Of a stretch of DNA of 64,000 nt, positions 53,420 through 62,560 are shown piece by piece; position 1 is the first letter of the stretch, and every line of letters starts with the position of its first letter. The position numbers were made by a program, and so were the translations under genes. The notes beneath the pieces were generated by a model. That model saw only the letters and a program-made list of their open reading frames with translations. It was not told the origin of the DNA and searched no databases. The DNA is from Clostridium sp. GTDB lineage: Bacteria; Bacillota; Clostridia; Lachnospirales; Lachnospiraceae. The DNA is taken from contig JAETQD010000016.1 of NCBI GenBank assembly GCA_021770825.1, positions 1-64,000 of the forward strand, written 5' to 3'.

Positions 53420-53548
53420 AAATACATGGAATTCCAGAAGAAAATCATATTTTCTTTTGGACAGTACCGTGATAGAATAGAAGAAACCGGAGATACCGGG
53501 GAATCCCAAGGGGGATTCTTTCATATATGAGAAAGAGAGGCAGGAATT

Positions 53549-54562
53549 ATGAGAATTTTAGTTACCGGAGGCGCCGGATACATCGGCAGCCACACATGCC
53601 TGGAGCTTTTGAACCAGGGACATGAAGTCGTTGTTTTTGATAACTTGAGCAATGCTTCCGAAGAATCCTTAAACCGTGTGAGAAAGCTGACCGGAAAGGA
53701 GCTTACTTTCTATAAGGCAGATATGCTGGACCGGGATGCCCTGGAGAAAATTTTTGAAAATGAAAAAATTGACGCAGTGATTCATTTTGCAGGATTAAAG
53801 GCTGTGGGTGAGTCAGTGGTCAAGCCTCTGGAATATTATTATAATAACATCACAGGAACCCTGGTTCTCTGTGATGTGATGAGAAAGCACGGAGTGAAGA
53901 AGATCATCTTCAGTTCCTCCGCCACCGTTTACGGAGATCCGGCCTTTGTTCCGATCACCGAGGACTGCCCCAAGGGACAGTGTACCAACCCCTACGGACA
54001 GACCAAGAGCATGTTAGAGCAGATTCTTACGGATATCCAGAAGGCAGATCCGGAGTGGAGCGTGATCTTACTGCGCTACTTTAACCCGGTGGGTGCCCAT
54101 GAGAGCGGCATGATCGGCGAAGACCCGGCAGGAATTCCCAACAACTTAACGCCCTATATCACCCAGGTTGCCGTAGGAAAGTTAAAGGAAGTGGGCGTAT
54201 TCGGAAACGATTACGATACACCGGACGGAACCGGAGTCCGCGACTATATCCACGTAATGGACCTGGCAGACGGCCATGTGAAGGCCTTAAAGAAATTTGA
54301 GGACGCTCCGGCTGTTTATATCTACAACCTTGGAACCGGACAGGGATACAGCGTTCTCGATATGATTCATGCTTTTTCCAAGGCCGTTGGCAAGGAAATT
54401 CCTTATGTGATCAAGCCGAGACGTGCCGGAGATATTGCCACCTGCTATGCTGACCCTGCAAAGGCCAAGAGAGAGCTGGGCTGGGAGGCCAAGAGAGGCA
54501 TTGACGAAATGTGCGCCGATGGCTGGAGATGGCAGTCCCAGAATCCCAACGGTTACAGATAA
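53549..54562 (+). CDS. galE: UDP-glucose 4-epimerase
   Basis: A 337-residue short-chain dehydrogenase-type epimerase converting UDP-glucose and UDP-galactose. The Rossmann motif [12 protein letters not shown] (residue 5), catalytic SSSATVYG (about 124), YGQTK (about 149) and [12 protein letters not shown] are intact. A small hairpin GAATCCC-aagg-GGGATTC lies in its leader (about 53500-53518). The start follows a GAGAGGCAGG site. Monocistronic. Confidence 0.96.
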   Translation: MRILVTGGAGYIGSHTCLELLNQGHEVVVFDNLSNASEESLNRVRKLTGKELTFYKADMLDRDALEKIFENEKIDAVIHFAGLKAVGESVVKPLEYYYNNITGTLVLCDVMRKHGVKKIIFSSSATVYGDPAFVPITEDCPKGQCTNPYGQTKSMLEQILTDIQKADPEWSVILLRYFNPVGAHESGMIGEDPAGIPNNLTPYITQVAVGKLKEVGVFGNDYDTPDGTGVRDYIHVMDLADGHVKALKKFEDAPAVYIYNLGTGQGYSVLDMIHAFSKAVGKEIPYVIKPRRAGDIATCYADPAKAKRELGWEAKRGIDEMCADGWRWQSQNPNGYR

Positions 54563-54597
54563 GCCAGGAGATACCAGGCAGCTTGAGAAAACTATGG

Positions 54598-54626
54598 TTG
54601 CAAATATCCTTAAAAAGAAGTATACT
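54598..54626 (+). promoter_or_regulatory. Promoter of the second NUDIX gene
   Basis: TTGCAA (54598-54603), 17-base spacer, TATACT (54621-54626). Confidence 0.65.
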
Positions 54627-54694
54627 GGTTTCAGCGTACAATACACACCAGAAAAGCATGTCTTATGGAATGCTTTTCATCAGGAGGGATTGCA

Positions 54695-55147
54695 ATGATA
54701 GAAGCAACGAGCTGTGGCGGTGTGGTTATATTTCGAGGTAAAATTCTGGTACTTTATAAAAATTATAAAAATAAGTACGAAGGATGGGTTTTGCCGAAAG
54801 GAACTGTGGAACCAGGCGAGGAGTTTAAGGAAACCGCCCTCAGGGAAGTGAAGGAAGAGACCGGTGTTTCAGCTTCGATCATCAAATATATCGGAAAAAG
54901 CCAGTATTCCTTCAATACCCCCCAGGATACGGTGGAAAAAGACGTACACTGGTATCTGATGATGGCGGACAGTTATTACAGTAAACCACAACGGGAGGAA
55001 TACTTCGTGGACTCCGGTTACTACAAATTTTATGAGGCCTACCATCTTCTGAAATTTTCCAATGAAAAGCAGATTCTGGAAAAGGCCTATAATGAGTATC
55101 TGGACTTAAAGCGGAGCAACCTCTGGGGAAACCGTAAATATTTTTAA
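54695..55147 (+). CDS. NUDIX hydrolase
   Basis: A 150-residue compact Nudix protein. The Nudix box GTVEPGEEFKETALREVKEETGVSA is at about residues 36-60. Such small members resemble diadenosine tetraphosphate or general NTP hydrolases. AGGAGGG precedes ATG 54695; an in-frame ATG 30 bases upstream lies before the site. A strong terminator follows. Confidence 0.87.
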   Translation: MIEATSCGGVVIFRGKILVLYKNYKNKYEGWVLPKGTVEPGEEFKETALREVKEETGVSASIIKYIGKSQYSFNTPQDTVEKDVHWYLMMADSYYSKPQREEYFVDSGYYKFYEAYHLLKFSNEKQILEKAYNEYLDLKRSNLWGNRKYF

Positions 55148-55155
55148 ACAGCGAT

Positions 55156-55187
55156 TAAAAACCCTTGGAAACAAGGGTTTTTAACTT
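55156..55187 (+). terminator. Terminator after the NUDIX gene
   Basis: AAAAACCCTTG-gaaa-CAAGGGTTTTT, a perfect 11-bp stem with a T-run. Confidence 0.9.
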
Positions 55188-55207
55188 ATTAAGAATAGGG
55201 GAGAATT

Positions 55208-56020
55208 ATGAAAATCATTGACGCACATCTTCACTTTTGCCCGGATTATCCCCATTTCGATGCCCTGGCCAAACAGGCAGGTCATGAAAACACCGGGGAG
55301 CACTTAAGAGAACAGTATAAGACCCTTGGCATTGCCTGCGGAATTGTTATGGGAAACCGCAGCATGGAAGCGAAGGACCACGTATATCCGGAATTCTTAC
55401 GATACTGCATCGGTATGGACCGGACCTATTTGCGGGACCACTCCGTGGACGAAGCCTGCGGGCTTTTAGAGGAAAATTTAAAACGCAGGGAGTGCGTGGG
55501 AATAAAACTGTATCCGGGATACAACAAATACTATATCACCGATTCCGTCTATGAACCGGTTTATGAGCTGGCAGAAAAATACCAAAAGCCGGTGGCAGTC
55601 CACATGGGACAGACGGCCGGTTCCAGGGCCTATTTAAAATACAGCCATCCGCTTACCATGGATGAGGCGGCTGTGCGCCATCCGAGGGTACAGTTTGTCA
55701 TGTGCCATTTTGGAAATCCCTGGCTGATGGATGCGGCAGCCGTGGTGGAGAAAAATGAAAATGTAGCTGTGGACCTTTCAGGGCTTCTGGTGGGGAAGGT
55801 GGATTTCCCGGCTCTTTTAAAGAAGCAGAGAGGGTATCTGGAGACCTTGAAGACCTGGATTTCCTACTGTGACTGCTATGAGAAATTCATGTTCGGCACC
55901 GACTGGCCTTTAGCCAATTACGGCGATTATATCGAACTTACCAAATGGCTGATTCCCGAAGAGCAGTGGGAACAGGTGTTTTACAAAACTGCGGAAACCA
56001 TATATAAACTGGAACTTTAA
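55208..56020 (+). CDS. Amidohydrolase-2-type TIM-barrel hydrolase
   Basis: A 270-residue metal-dependent hydrolase or decarboxylase. The HxH metal pair is in DAHLHF (residue 5), a barrel histidine in AVHMGQT (about 133), CHFGNPW (about 173) and the final aspartate in FGTDWPLANYG (about 231). The family contains decarboxylases and lactone hydrolases; no specific substrate can be named. It follows the NUDIX terminator and lies before the ABC importer. Confidence 0.82.
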   Translation: MKIIDAHLHFCPDYPHFDALAKQAGHENTGEHLREQYKTLGIACGIVMGNRSMEAKDHVYPEFLRYCIGMDRTYLRDHSVDEACGLLEENLKRRECVGIKLYPGYNKYYITDSVYEPVYELAEKYQKPVAVHMGQTAGSRAYLKYSHPLTMDEAAVRHPRVQFVMCHFGNPWLMDAAAVVEKNENVAVDLSGLLVGKVDFPALLKKQRGYLETLKTWISYCDCYEKFMFGTDWPLANYGDYIELTKWLIPEEQWEQVFYKTAETIYKLEL

Positions 56021-56056
56021 CGCGTTGAATCCATCAGAATTTAAAGTTATATAAGA

Positions 56057-56085
56057 TTGACGCAGACGTTTTTTTGTAGTACAAT
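56057..56085 (+). promoter_or_regulatory. Promoter of the TrpXYZ-like operon
   Basis: TTGACG (56057-56062), 17-base spacer, TACAAT (56080-56085). The leader is only about 40 bases, too short for a T-box. Confidence 0.7.
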
Positions 56086-56130
56086 GGCCTTGTTCGTATG
56101 AACGAATTTCATTCAGAGGAGATAAGTACT

Positions 56131-57198
56131 ATGAAAAAAAGCAGTAAATTGTTATCCATGATTCTGGCAGGAGCCATGGCAGTATCCTTAGCGGGCTGCT
56201 CTTCCAAGCCGGCAGAGACAGAAGCAGCAGCTACAACAGCCGCTGAGACCACAGCAGAAGAGACCACAGCAGCCGAAACAGAGGCAGAGGAGTCCAAAGA
56301 GGCTCAGGCGGACGGCAAGACCTATAAAATCGGTGTATTACAGCTTGTACAGCATGCAGCCCTTGACGCATCCAACGAAGGCTTCTTTGCAGCCCTTGAC
56401 GATGCAGGACTGAACTACGAAGCAGACCAGCAGAACGCTTCCGGCGAGCAGGCAAACTGCTTAACTATCGCTGAGAAGTTAGTCAATGACGGGGACGATC
56501 TGATTCTTGCAATTGCAACCCCCGCAGCACAGGCCGTTGCAGGCGTAACAACCGAGATCCCGATTCTTTTAACAGCAGTTACAGACCCGGCAGAATCCGG
56601 TCTGGTAAATGACAACGCCAATCCGGGCGTGAACGTATCCGGTACCTCCGATCTGACTCCTGTAAAAGAGCAGATTGAGTTATTACAGCAGATTCTTCCG
56701 GAAGCCAAGCACATCGGACTTCTTTACTGCTCCGCAGAAAGCAACTCCGAGCTTCAGATCGCAATGGCAAAGGAAGCCTGCGATGCAGCCGGAATTACCT
56801 ATGAAGAGTACACAGTTCCCAGCTCCAACGAAATCCAGAGCGTGGTAGAGTCCATGGTAGGCAAGGTAGATGCCATCTACGCACCCACCGATAACACCAT
56901 CGCAGCCGGTATGTCCACCGTTGCCATGGTTGCCAACGACAATGGAATTCCCACCATCTGCGGTGAGGCAGGAATGGTTGAGGCAGGCGGACTTGCCACC
57001 TACGGAATTGACTACTACCAGCTTGGCTACCTGGCAGGCGAGCAGGCCGTTGATATTCTGGTAAACGGCGCTGATATCACCACCATGCCTATCGGATACC
57101 TTCCGGCAGAGCGCTGCGAGCTGACGGTTAATAAGACAACGGCAGAAACCCTTGGAATCGACGTTTCCGGTCTTGAGGGAGCCGTAGTTGTAGAGTAA
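56131..57198 (+). CDS. ABC transporter substrate-binding lipoprotein, TrpX/DUF534-like
   Basis: A 355-residue binding lipoprotein. The signal MKKSSKLLSMILAGAMAVSL ends in the lipobox AGC, and an Ala/Thr/Glu linker follows to about residue 55. The mature domain begins KTYKIGVLQLVQHAALD, the hallmark of the PF04392 ABC_sub_bind family to which tryptophan/tyrosine binding TrpX belongs. GAGGAG precedes ATG 56131. With the permease and ATPase downstream it forms a three-gene importer. An aromatic amino acid ligand is likely from the family, not proven. Confidence 0.87.
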   Translation: MKKSSKLLSMILAGAMAVSLAGCSSKPAETEAAATTAAETTAEETTAAETEAEESKEAQADGKTYKIGVLQLVQHAALDASNEGFFAALDDAGLNYEADQQNASGEQANCLTIAEKLVNDGDDLILAIATPAAQAVAGVTTEIPILLTAVTDPAESGLVNDNANPGVNVSGTSDLTPVKEQIELLQQILPEAKHIGLLYCSAESNSELQIAMAKEACDAAGITYEEYTVPSSNEIQSVVESMVGKVDAIYAPTDNTIAAGMSTVAMVANDNGIPTICGEAGMVEAGGLATYGIDYYQLGYLAGEQAVDILVNGADITTMPIGYLPAERCELTVNKTTAETLGIDVSGLEGAVVVE

Positions 57199-57246
57199 AA
57201 CGGAGTGACCTCAATGGGGAGGGGCGCCCCGTTTCGGAAAAATGAC

Positions 57247-57284
57247 GGCCAGGAAATCCATCCCCACGGGAGGCTTTCCTGGCC
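57247..57284 (+). other. Intercistronic hairpin between binding protein and permease genes
   Basis: GGCCAGGAAA and TTTCCTGGCC form a 10-bp stem with no T-run, in the 111-base gap between the binding protein and the permease. It may stabilise the upstream message so that the binding protein is made in excess. Confidence 0.6.
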
Positions 57285-57309
57285 CTCTGAATGTATTGGA
57301 GGATAAAAA

Positions 57310-58233
57310 ATGAGCGGTATTTTAGTAGCAATGCAGGGCGCCGTGGCACAGGGAATTTTATGGGGCGTCATGGTTTTGGGCGTGTACATCACATACCGTC
57401 TGTTAAACATTGCAGACCTTACGGTAGATGGCAGCTTCGCCCTTGGCGGATGTGTCTGTGCCACACTGATTATCAGCTATGGAGTCAATCCCATCGTGGC
57501 TCTGCTTGCGGCTCTGGCTGCCGGAATGATAGCGGGAGCTGCCACAGGCGTGTTACATACGGTTCTGGAAATTCCGGCGATTCTGGCGGGAATTTTGACC
57601 CAGATTTCCCTGTGGTCGGTGAACTTAAGAATCATGGGCGGAAAGAGCAATCTGCCGCTTTTAAAGCTGGAAACCCTGATTTCCAGTGTCAGCGAAAGTT
57701 TAAATGTGACCCAGGCCCAGGCCTCCATGGTTGTCGGCATCATCATTGCGGCACTCCTTGTGGTGGTTTTGTACTGGTTCTTCGGAACGGAGCTTGGAAG
57801 CGCCTTAAGAGCCACCGGCTACAATGAGGACATGATCCGCGCCCTGGGCGTTGACACGAAAAACATGAAGCTTCTGGGCCTGATGCTCAGCAACGGTCTG
57901 GTGAGCCTTTCCGGCGCCTTAGTCTGTCAGCATCAGAAATACGCCGACATCAACATGGGCCGCGGTGCCATCGTCATCGGCCTGGCCGCCATCGTCATCG
58001 GCGAGGTGCTCATGGGACGGCTGTCCAACTTTGCATGTAAGTTAAGCTCCGTGGTGATCGGCTCTGCGGTCTACTTCCTGATCCGCGCCGTTGTCCTCCA
58101 GATCGGCTTAAAGACCAACGATATGAACCTGTTTACGGCTATCTTTGTGGCTCTGGCTTTGAGTATTCCGGTACTCATGGGCAAATGGAGGGCAAAGCAG
58201 GCATATTCTGAAACCGGAGAGGAGGATGCGTGA
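57310..58233 (+). CDS. ABC transporter permease, TrpY-like
   Basis: A 307-residue permease of the branched-chain/ribose (LivH-like) type with about eight helices. The NIADLTVDGSFALGGCVCA segment (about residue 36) and ATGYNEDMIRALGVD coupling region (about 170) are typical of the DUF534-associated importers. GGAGG before the ATG; overlaps the ATPase gene by ATGA. Confidence 0.88.
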   Translation: MSGILVAMQGAVAQGILWGVMVLGVYITYRLLNIADLTVDGSFALGGCVCATLIISYGVNPIVALLAALAAGMIAGAATGVLHTVLEIPAILAGILTQISLWSVNLRIMGGKSNLPLLKLETLISSVSESLNVTQAQASMVVGIIIAALLVVVLYWFFGTELGSALRATGYNEDMIRALGVDTKNMKLLGLMLSNGLVSLSGALVCQHQKYADINMGRGAIVIGLAAIVIGEVLMGRLSNFACKLSSVVIGSAVYFLIRAVVLQIGLKTNDMNLFTAIFVALALSIPVLMGKWRAKQAYSETGEEDA

Positions 58234-59030
58234 TGCTTACAATTACCAATGTGAGAAAAACATTCAATAAAGGAACGGTCAATGAAAAAAAGGCCCTCTG
58301 CGGCATCAGCCTGCATTTGAATCCCGGTGATTTCGTGACGGTAATCGGCGGAAACGGAGCCGGAAAGTCCACCATGTTAAATATGATTGCAGGGGTATAC
58401 CCCATTGACTCCGGAAAGATTGAGATCGACGGCGTGAACATTTCCAGGGAGCCGGAGCACAAACGGGCCAAATACATCGGCCGTGTGTTCCAGGACCCCA
58501 TGCGCGGAACGGCAGCGGGAATGGAAATTCAGGAAAACCTTGCCCTGGCCTTACGGAGAGGGCAGAAACGCGGACTTTCCTGGGGAATCAAGGCCAATGA
58601 AAAGGACTTCTACCGGGAAGCCCTCACAAAGCTGGATTTGGGTCTCCAGACCAGAATGACCAGCAAGGTGGGCCTTTTATCCGGAGGACAGAGACAGGCG
58701 CTGACTCTTCTCATGGCAACTCTTGAAAAGCCAAAGCTTTTGCTTTTAGACGAGCACACAGCAGCCCTGGATCCTAAAACAGCCAAAAAGGTCCTGGAGC
58801 TTACGGACGAGATTGTCCGGGAACGGGAGCTTACAGCCCTTATGGTTACCCATAACATGAAAGACGCCATCCAGTATGGAAACCGCCTGATCATGATGCA
58901 CGAAGGCCGTATTATCTATGATGTGGCCGGGGAAGAAAAGAAAAATCTCCAGGTGGAAGACCTGCTTAAGAAGTTTGAGGAAGCCAGCGGCGAAGAATTT
59001 GCCAATGACAGAATGATGTTAGCAAAATAA
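58230..59030 (+). CDS. ABC transporter ATPase, TrpZ-like
   Basis: A 266-residue ATPase. Walker A is GGNGAGKSTMLNM (about residue 38), signature LLSGGQRQALTLLMATL (about 148), Walker B LLLLDEHTAALDPKTAKK (about 170) and H-loop VTHNMKDA. The substitution of His for Pro in the Walker B LDE-H-TAALD is usual in this subfamily. Last gene of the importer; a terminator follows at once. Confidence 0.9.
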   Translation: MMLTITNVRKTFNKGTVNEKKALCGISLHLNPGDFVTVIGGNGAGKSTMLNMIAGVYPIDSGKIEIDGVNISREPEHKRAKYIGRVFQDPMRGTAAGMEIQENLALALRRGQKRGLSWGIKANEKDFYREALTKLDLGLQTRMTSKVGLLSGGQRQALTLLMATLEKPKLLLLDEHTAALDPKTAKKVLELTDEIVRERELTALMVTHNMKDAIQYGNRLIMMHEGRIIYDVAGEEKKNLQVEDLLKKFEEASGEEFANDRMMLAK

Positions 59031-59039
59031 ATAAGACAA

Positions 59040-59076
59040 TACGGGCCGGAATGCGTCAGCTTCCGGCCCGTTTTCC
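59040..59076. terminator. Bidirectional terminator
   Basis: CGGGCCGGAA and TTCCGGCCCG form a 10-bp stem followed by TTTT on the plus strand. It overlaps the 3' end of the convergent YihY-type gene. Confidence 0.85.
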
Positions 59077-59886
59077 GTGGAGCTTGAAAAACCAGTTGAT
59101 CTCCGCACCCAGAAACAGGATGCAGATACAAAAATACAGCCACAGCATCAGTAAAATTACGGCAGTCAGGCTTCCGTAAGTGACTGCGTAGTTTCCAAAA
59201 TACTTAAAGTAGATGGAAAATGCCATGGAAAATAAAGACCAGCCGAAAGAGGCAAATAAAGCGCCTGGAAGCTGGCTTTTTATGGTCTGCTTTTTCCATG
59301 GAAGAACGGTATAAATGGCCAGAAAGAAAATCATCAGGAAAAAGAGGGGGATGATTTTTCTGGCCTGGGAAATCAGAAAATCAAAATGTCCGAGGGCCGG
59401 AAGCAGCATAAGAAGCCGCCTCTGGAGGATTCCGCCAAACACCAAAAGGGCCAGACAGAGCACACACATGAGAGAAAAGAGGACGGTGTAGCCGCTGCAC
59501 AGGATACGGCGGAAAATATAGCCTCTGCGGCCCGTATCGCCGTGGACCCGGTTCAGCCCCCGTTCGATGCTCAGCATGCCCTTAGAAGAGGACCAGAGGG
59601 CTGTGATGGCCGTTGCGGAGAGGATGGTCATGGGAGAATCGGAATAAAGGTCCTCAATGATGTTGATTACAAGGCTGTCCAGGGCATCAGGGACCGCCCG
59701 GACCACAAAGGTCAAAAGATCGGACTTATTCACATAGGGGGTCATCTGAATCAGGGAAAGCAAAAGCATCAAAAATGGAAATGCAGCCAGGATAATGAAA
59801 AAAGAAGCCTGGGCCGCATAGACGGACATTTCGTCTTCAGAATATTTATCTCCAATCTGTTTGCATCCAAGAAGAAACCAGATCAT
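59056..59886 (-). CDS. YihY/BrkB-family membrane protein
   Basis: A 276-residue inner membrane protein with six helices. The N-terminal DEMSVYAAQASFFIILAAFPFL and the C-terminal AVTYGSLTAVILLMLWLYFCICILFLGAEIN are the family's conserved regions. The name RNase BN formerly used for this family is wrong; its function is unknown. I start at ATG 59886 with AAAGGAG upstream; an in-frame ATG 177 bases earlier has no site and adds unrelated sequence. Confidence 0.87.
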   Translation of the reverse strand: MIWFLLGCKQIGDKYSEDEMSVYAAQASFFIILAAFPFLMLLLSLIQMTPYVNKSDLLTFVVRAVPDALDSLVINIIEDLYSDSPMTILSATAITALWSSSKGMLSIERGLNRVHGDTGRRGYIFRRILCSGYTVLFSLMCVLCLALLVFGGILQRRLLMLLPALGHFDFLISQARKIIPLFFLMIFFLAIYTVLPWKKQTIKSQLPGALFASFGWSLFSMAFSIYFKYFGNYAVTYGSLTAVILLMLWLYFCICILFLGAEINWFFKLHGKRAGS

Positions 59887-60099
59887 ATTATTCTCCTTTC
59901 CGGCTGTTTGCCGCCAGTAAGAAAATATTATCACGGGCCGGAGAAAATAACAAGAAAAAACCATGACGGATTCTGTCGATGGATTTTTTGGGGCCCCGGT
60001 TCTATTTTTCCTTTTGCCGAATATATTTAATATAAGCCGGGCAAAAAACATCCGGCAGGTCAATCTGGACTGATTATATCGAATAAAAGGAGAAATACT

Positions 60100-60726
60100 A
60101 TGTCAGAAAAAGTAATGGAAAACAACAAAGTAAGCGTCATCGGAACCATCGTTTCGGAATTCACATTCAGCCATGCAGTATTCGGGGAGGGCTTTTATCT
60201 GGTGGACCTGTCCGTAAACCGCTTGAGCGAGCAGGCAGATGTGATTCCCTTAATGATCTCGGAGCGGCTCATTGATGTGACCAGGGATTACAGAGGATGC
60301 ACCATTGAAGCCGTCGGACAGTTCCGTTCCTATAACCGCCATGAGGGCACCAAAAACCGTCTGGTGCTTTCCGTGTTCGTGCGGGAGGTGAATTTCATGG
60401 AGGAATTCACCGACTATACCAAGACCAACCAGATTTTCCTGGACGGATACATATGCAAGGAACCCATTTACAGAAAAACTCCCCTGGGACGGGAAATTGC
60501 AGATCTTCTGGTGGCTGTCAACCGTCCCTACGGGAAGTCCGACTACATCCCCTGTATCGCCTGGGGAAGAAATGCCAGATTTGCCTCCGGCTTTCTGGTG
60601 GGAACCAGAGTCTTAATCTGGGGCCGCGTCCAGAGCCGGGAATATACGAAAAAACTCAATGAAACCGAGTGCGAAAAGAGGACCGCATACGAGGTTTCCG
60701 TAAGCAAGCTGGAGTGTGCGGAATAG
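60100..60726 (+). CDS. Single-stranded DNA-binding-like protein with two OB folds
   Basis: A 208-residue protein in which two OB-fold-like halves can be recognised: residues about 8-100 (VSVIGTIVSEFTFSHAVFGE) and about 105-205 (QIFLDGYICKEPIYRKTPLG, the usual SSB-like N[Q]-x-x-LxGxxxxxP pattern). The second half matches SSB/PriB-type proteins well, the first is more divergent. No acidic DDDIPF tail is present, so it is not the main SSB. The role may be in repair, replication or RNA. AAAAGGAG precedes the ATG. Confidence 0.8.
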   Translation: MSEKVMENNKVSVIGTIVSEFTFSHAVFGEGFYLVDLSVNRLSEQADVIPLMISERLIDVTRDYRGCTIEAVGQFRSYNRHEGTKNRLVLSVFVREVNFMEEFTDYTKTNQIFLDGYICKEPIYRKTPLGREIADLLVAVNRPYGKSDYIPCIAWGRNARFASGFLVGTRVLIWGRVQSREYTKKLNETECEKRTAYEVSVSKLECAE

Positions 60727-60741
60727 AAACGGACGGAAAAC

Positions 60742-60770
60742 TTGCAAAATATGGAAAAGTGTGTTAAGAT
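60742..60770 (+). promoter_or_regulatory. Promoter of the BtuR-like gene
   Basis: TTGCAA (60742-60747), 17-base spacer, TAAGAT (60765-60770). Confidence 0.55.
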
Positions 60771-60818
60771 ATGCGCGTTTAGTACATCAAAGAGTACATA
60801 TAAAACGAGGTGCGTAAT

Positions 60819-61325
60819 ATGGAAAATGGTACAATACGTGTGATCTGCGGTCCCGGAAACGGGAAATCAGCAGCGGCAATCGGATATGGAATCATCGGAG
60901 CCCTTGCGAAGAAGAGAGTCATCATGGTACAGTTTTTAAAGGGTGTGCTGGAGGAAAACAATGTGGAGGTTTTAAAGCGGCTGGAGCCGGAGATGAAGGT
61001 GTTCCGCTTTGAACGGTCCAGGGGCCTGTTTGAAAATCTCACAGAGGAGCAGAAGAAGGAGGAGATCTTCAACCTGAAAAACGGCTTCCATTTTGCCAGA
61101 AAGGTTTTAGCCACCGGGGAATGCGATGTGCTGATTCTGGATGAGGTTCTGGGACTTCTGGACCAGAATGTGGTTTCCACGGAGGAGTTCATAAAGCTTC
61201 TGGAGTCCAGGGACGGAGAGACAGACCTTGTAATGACAGGCCGGGTATGCCCGGAGGAGATTCGCAGATGCGTGGACTGTATCTCGTATGTGGAGAATAT
61301 AAAAGTTGACAATCTGCACAAATAA
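60819..61325 (+). CDS. BtuR/CobO-like P-loop protein (corrinoid adenosyltransferase family)
   Basis: A 168-residue protein of the BtuR/CobO/CobP fold. The P-loop reads GPGNGKSAAAIGYG at residue 8, VIMVQFLKG and the Walker B region CDVLILDEVLGLLD (about 106) follow, and DLVMTGRVCPEEI is near 135. Family members transfer adenosyl from ATP to corrinoid cobalt. Here the P-loop has GNGKS in place of the usual GKGKT, and no cobalamin gene is adjacent, so the activity is uncertain. I choose ATG 60819 with GAGGTG upstream; a GTG three codons before is the alternative. Confidence 0.75.
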   Translation: MENGTIRVICGPGNGKSAAAIGYGIIGALAKKRVIMVQFLKGVLEENNVEVLKRLEPEMKVFRFERSRGLFENLTEEQKKEEIFNLKNGFHFARKVLATGECDVLILDEVLGLLDQNVVSTEEFIKLLESRDGETDLVMTGRVCPEEIRRCVDCISYVENIKVDNLHK

Positions 61326-61334
61326 TGCTACCAT
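61306..61334 (+). promoter_or_regulatory. Promoter of the lysine riboswitch-dap operon
   Basis: TTGACA (61306-61311), 17-base spacer, TACCAT (61329-61334). The -35 element lies inside the 3' end of the preceding gene. Confidence 0.6.
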
Positions 61335-61349
61335 AAAAGCTAAGAAAAT

Positions 61350-61520
61350 AATAAGTAGAGGTCGCGCCCGACATGAGTACCCCGGCTGATGCAGGGAGCA
61401 GGAGATGCCGGAAGAAGGGGGAGGGCGCCGAAGGAATGTACCGCCTCCCGGCGGATGTTCCTGGGCATACGGAGAATATCCCTATGACTGTCATCTTATA
61501 TAAGATGGGGAGCTACGGAA
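61350..61520 (+). promoter_or_regulatory. Lysine riboswitch (L box)
   Basis: The segment carries the conserved L-box blocks in order: GTAGAGGTCGCG, GAGTACC, GGGCGCCGAAGGAA, CTGGGCAT, ACGGAGAATATCCCTATGACTG and GGGGAGCTAC, the last closing P1 with GTAG. A terminator follows at 61532-61571. It precedes dapA and dapB, lysine-pathway genes, as expected for lysine-dependent premature termination. Confidence 0.92.
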
Positions 61521-61531
61521 CAAGGATTTTT

Positions 61532-61571
61532 GGGGCTGACATCTTATTGTATGTCAGCTCTATTTGTTTGT
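61532..61571 (+). terminator. Riboswitch-controlled terminator
   Basis: GGGCTGACAT and ATGTCAGCTC form a stem followed by TATTTGTTTG. It is the expression platform of the lysine riboswitch. Confidence 0.75.
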
Positions 61572-61651
61572 ATCATAGGAAGCTCCGCGAAAGAGGGATT
61601 TGCCCGTAAAACCGCATATACAAATTCGCTACGTTTCAGGAGGAGAGAGTA

Positions 61652-62536
61652 ATGGCTATTTTTGAAGGCGCAGGTGTGGCACTGGTGACTCCGTTTAAGG
61701 AGAACGGTGAGGTAAATTATGAGAAATTAGAGGAGCTTGTGGAAGAGCAGATTGCGAACCATACAGACTGTATCGTGGCCACCGGAACAACCGGTGAGGC
61801 TTCCACAATGACCGAGGAAGAACATATGGAGGCAGTTCATTTTATCTGCCAGGTGGTAAACGGAAGAATTCCCGTGATCGCAGGTACAGGTTCCAACTGC
61901 ACCAGAACGGCTGCAAAGCTTTCCATGGAGGCAGAGGAGGCCGGAGCAGACGGCGTTCTTGTGGTGTCCCCCTACTATAATAAGGCTACCCAGGGCGGCT
62001 TAAAGGCCCATTTCACCCAGATTGCAAATTCCATTAAGATTCCGGTGGTACTTTATAATATTCCCAGCAGAACAGGCGTAAACATCGAGCCGGAGACCAT
62101 TGTGGACCTCTGTAAGAATGTGGAAAATATTGTTGGTGTCAAGGAGGCCAGCGGAAATTTCTCCGCAGTTGCAACAATTATGCAGCTTTCCGGCGGCTAT
62201 GTGGATGTGTATTCCGGTAATGACGACCAGATCGTGCCCACCCTGGCTTTGGGCGGAAAGGGCGTGATTTCCGTACTTTCCAACGTGGCACCCAAGGAGA
62301 CCCACGATATCTGTGAGATGTTCTTCAAGGGCGATGTGGAGGGCAGCAGAAGACTCCAGTTAAAGGCCCTGCCTCTGATTCATGCGCTGTTTTCCGAGGT
62401 GAACCCGATTCCTGTAAAGGCTGCCATGAACCTGATGGGAAAGGCCGTGGGCGATCCCAGACTTCCTCTTACGGTGATGGAGCCGAAGCATCAGGAAATC
62501 TTAAAGAGAGAAATGGAAAAATTCGGTATTCTGTAA
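61652..62536 (+). CDS. dapA: 4-hydroxy-tetrahydrodipicolinate synthase
   Basis: First enzyme of the lysine/diaminopimelate branch, condensing pyruvate with aspartate semialdehyde. The 294 residues are typical. The Schiff-base lysine is in GVKEASGNF (about residue 161), the catalytic tyrosine in LYNIPSRTGVNI (about 133) and TTGEASTM carries Thr44-45. The start has AGGAGGAGAG. It is controlled by the lysine riboswitch upstream. Confidence 0.97.
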   Translation: MAIFEGAGVALVTPFKENGEVNYEKLEELVEEQIANHTDCIVATGTTGEASTMTEEEHMEAVHFICQVVNGRIPVIAGTGSNCTRTAAKLSMEAEEAGADGVLVVSPYYNKATQGGLKAHFTQIANSIKIPVVLYNIPSRTGVNIEPETIVDLCKNVENIVGVKEASGNFSAVATIMQLSGGYVDVYSGNDDQIVPTLALGGKGVISVLSNVAPKETHDICEMFFKGDVEGSRRLQLKALPLIHALFSEVNPIPVKAAMNLMGKAVGDPRLPLTVMEPKHQEILKREMEKFGIL

Positions 62537-62560
62537 GGGACGAAAACGGAGGAGAAAACA

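Noticed and set aside
56021-56130. T-box or other tRNA-sensing leader for the TrpXYZ-like operon
   Set aside because: Only about 40 bases lie between the promoter and the start, with no T-box sequence.
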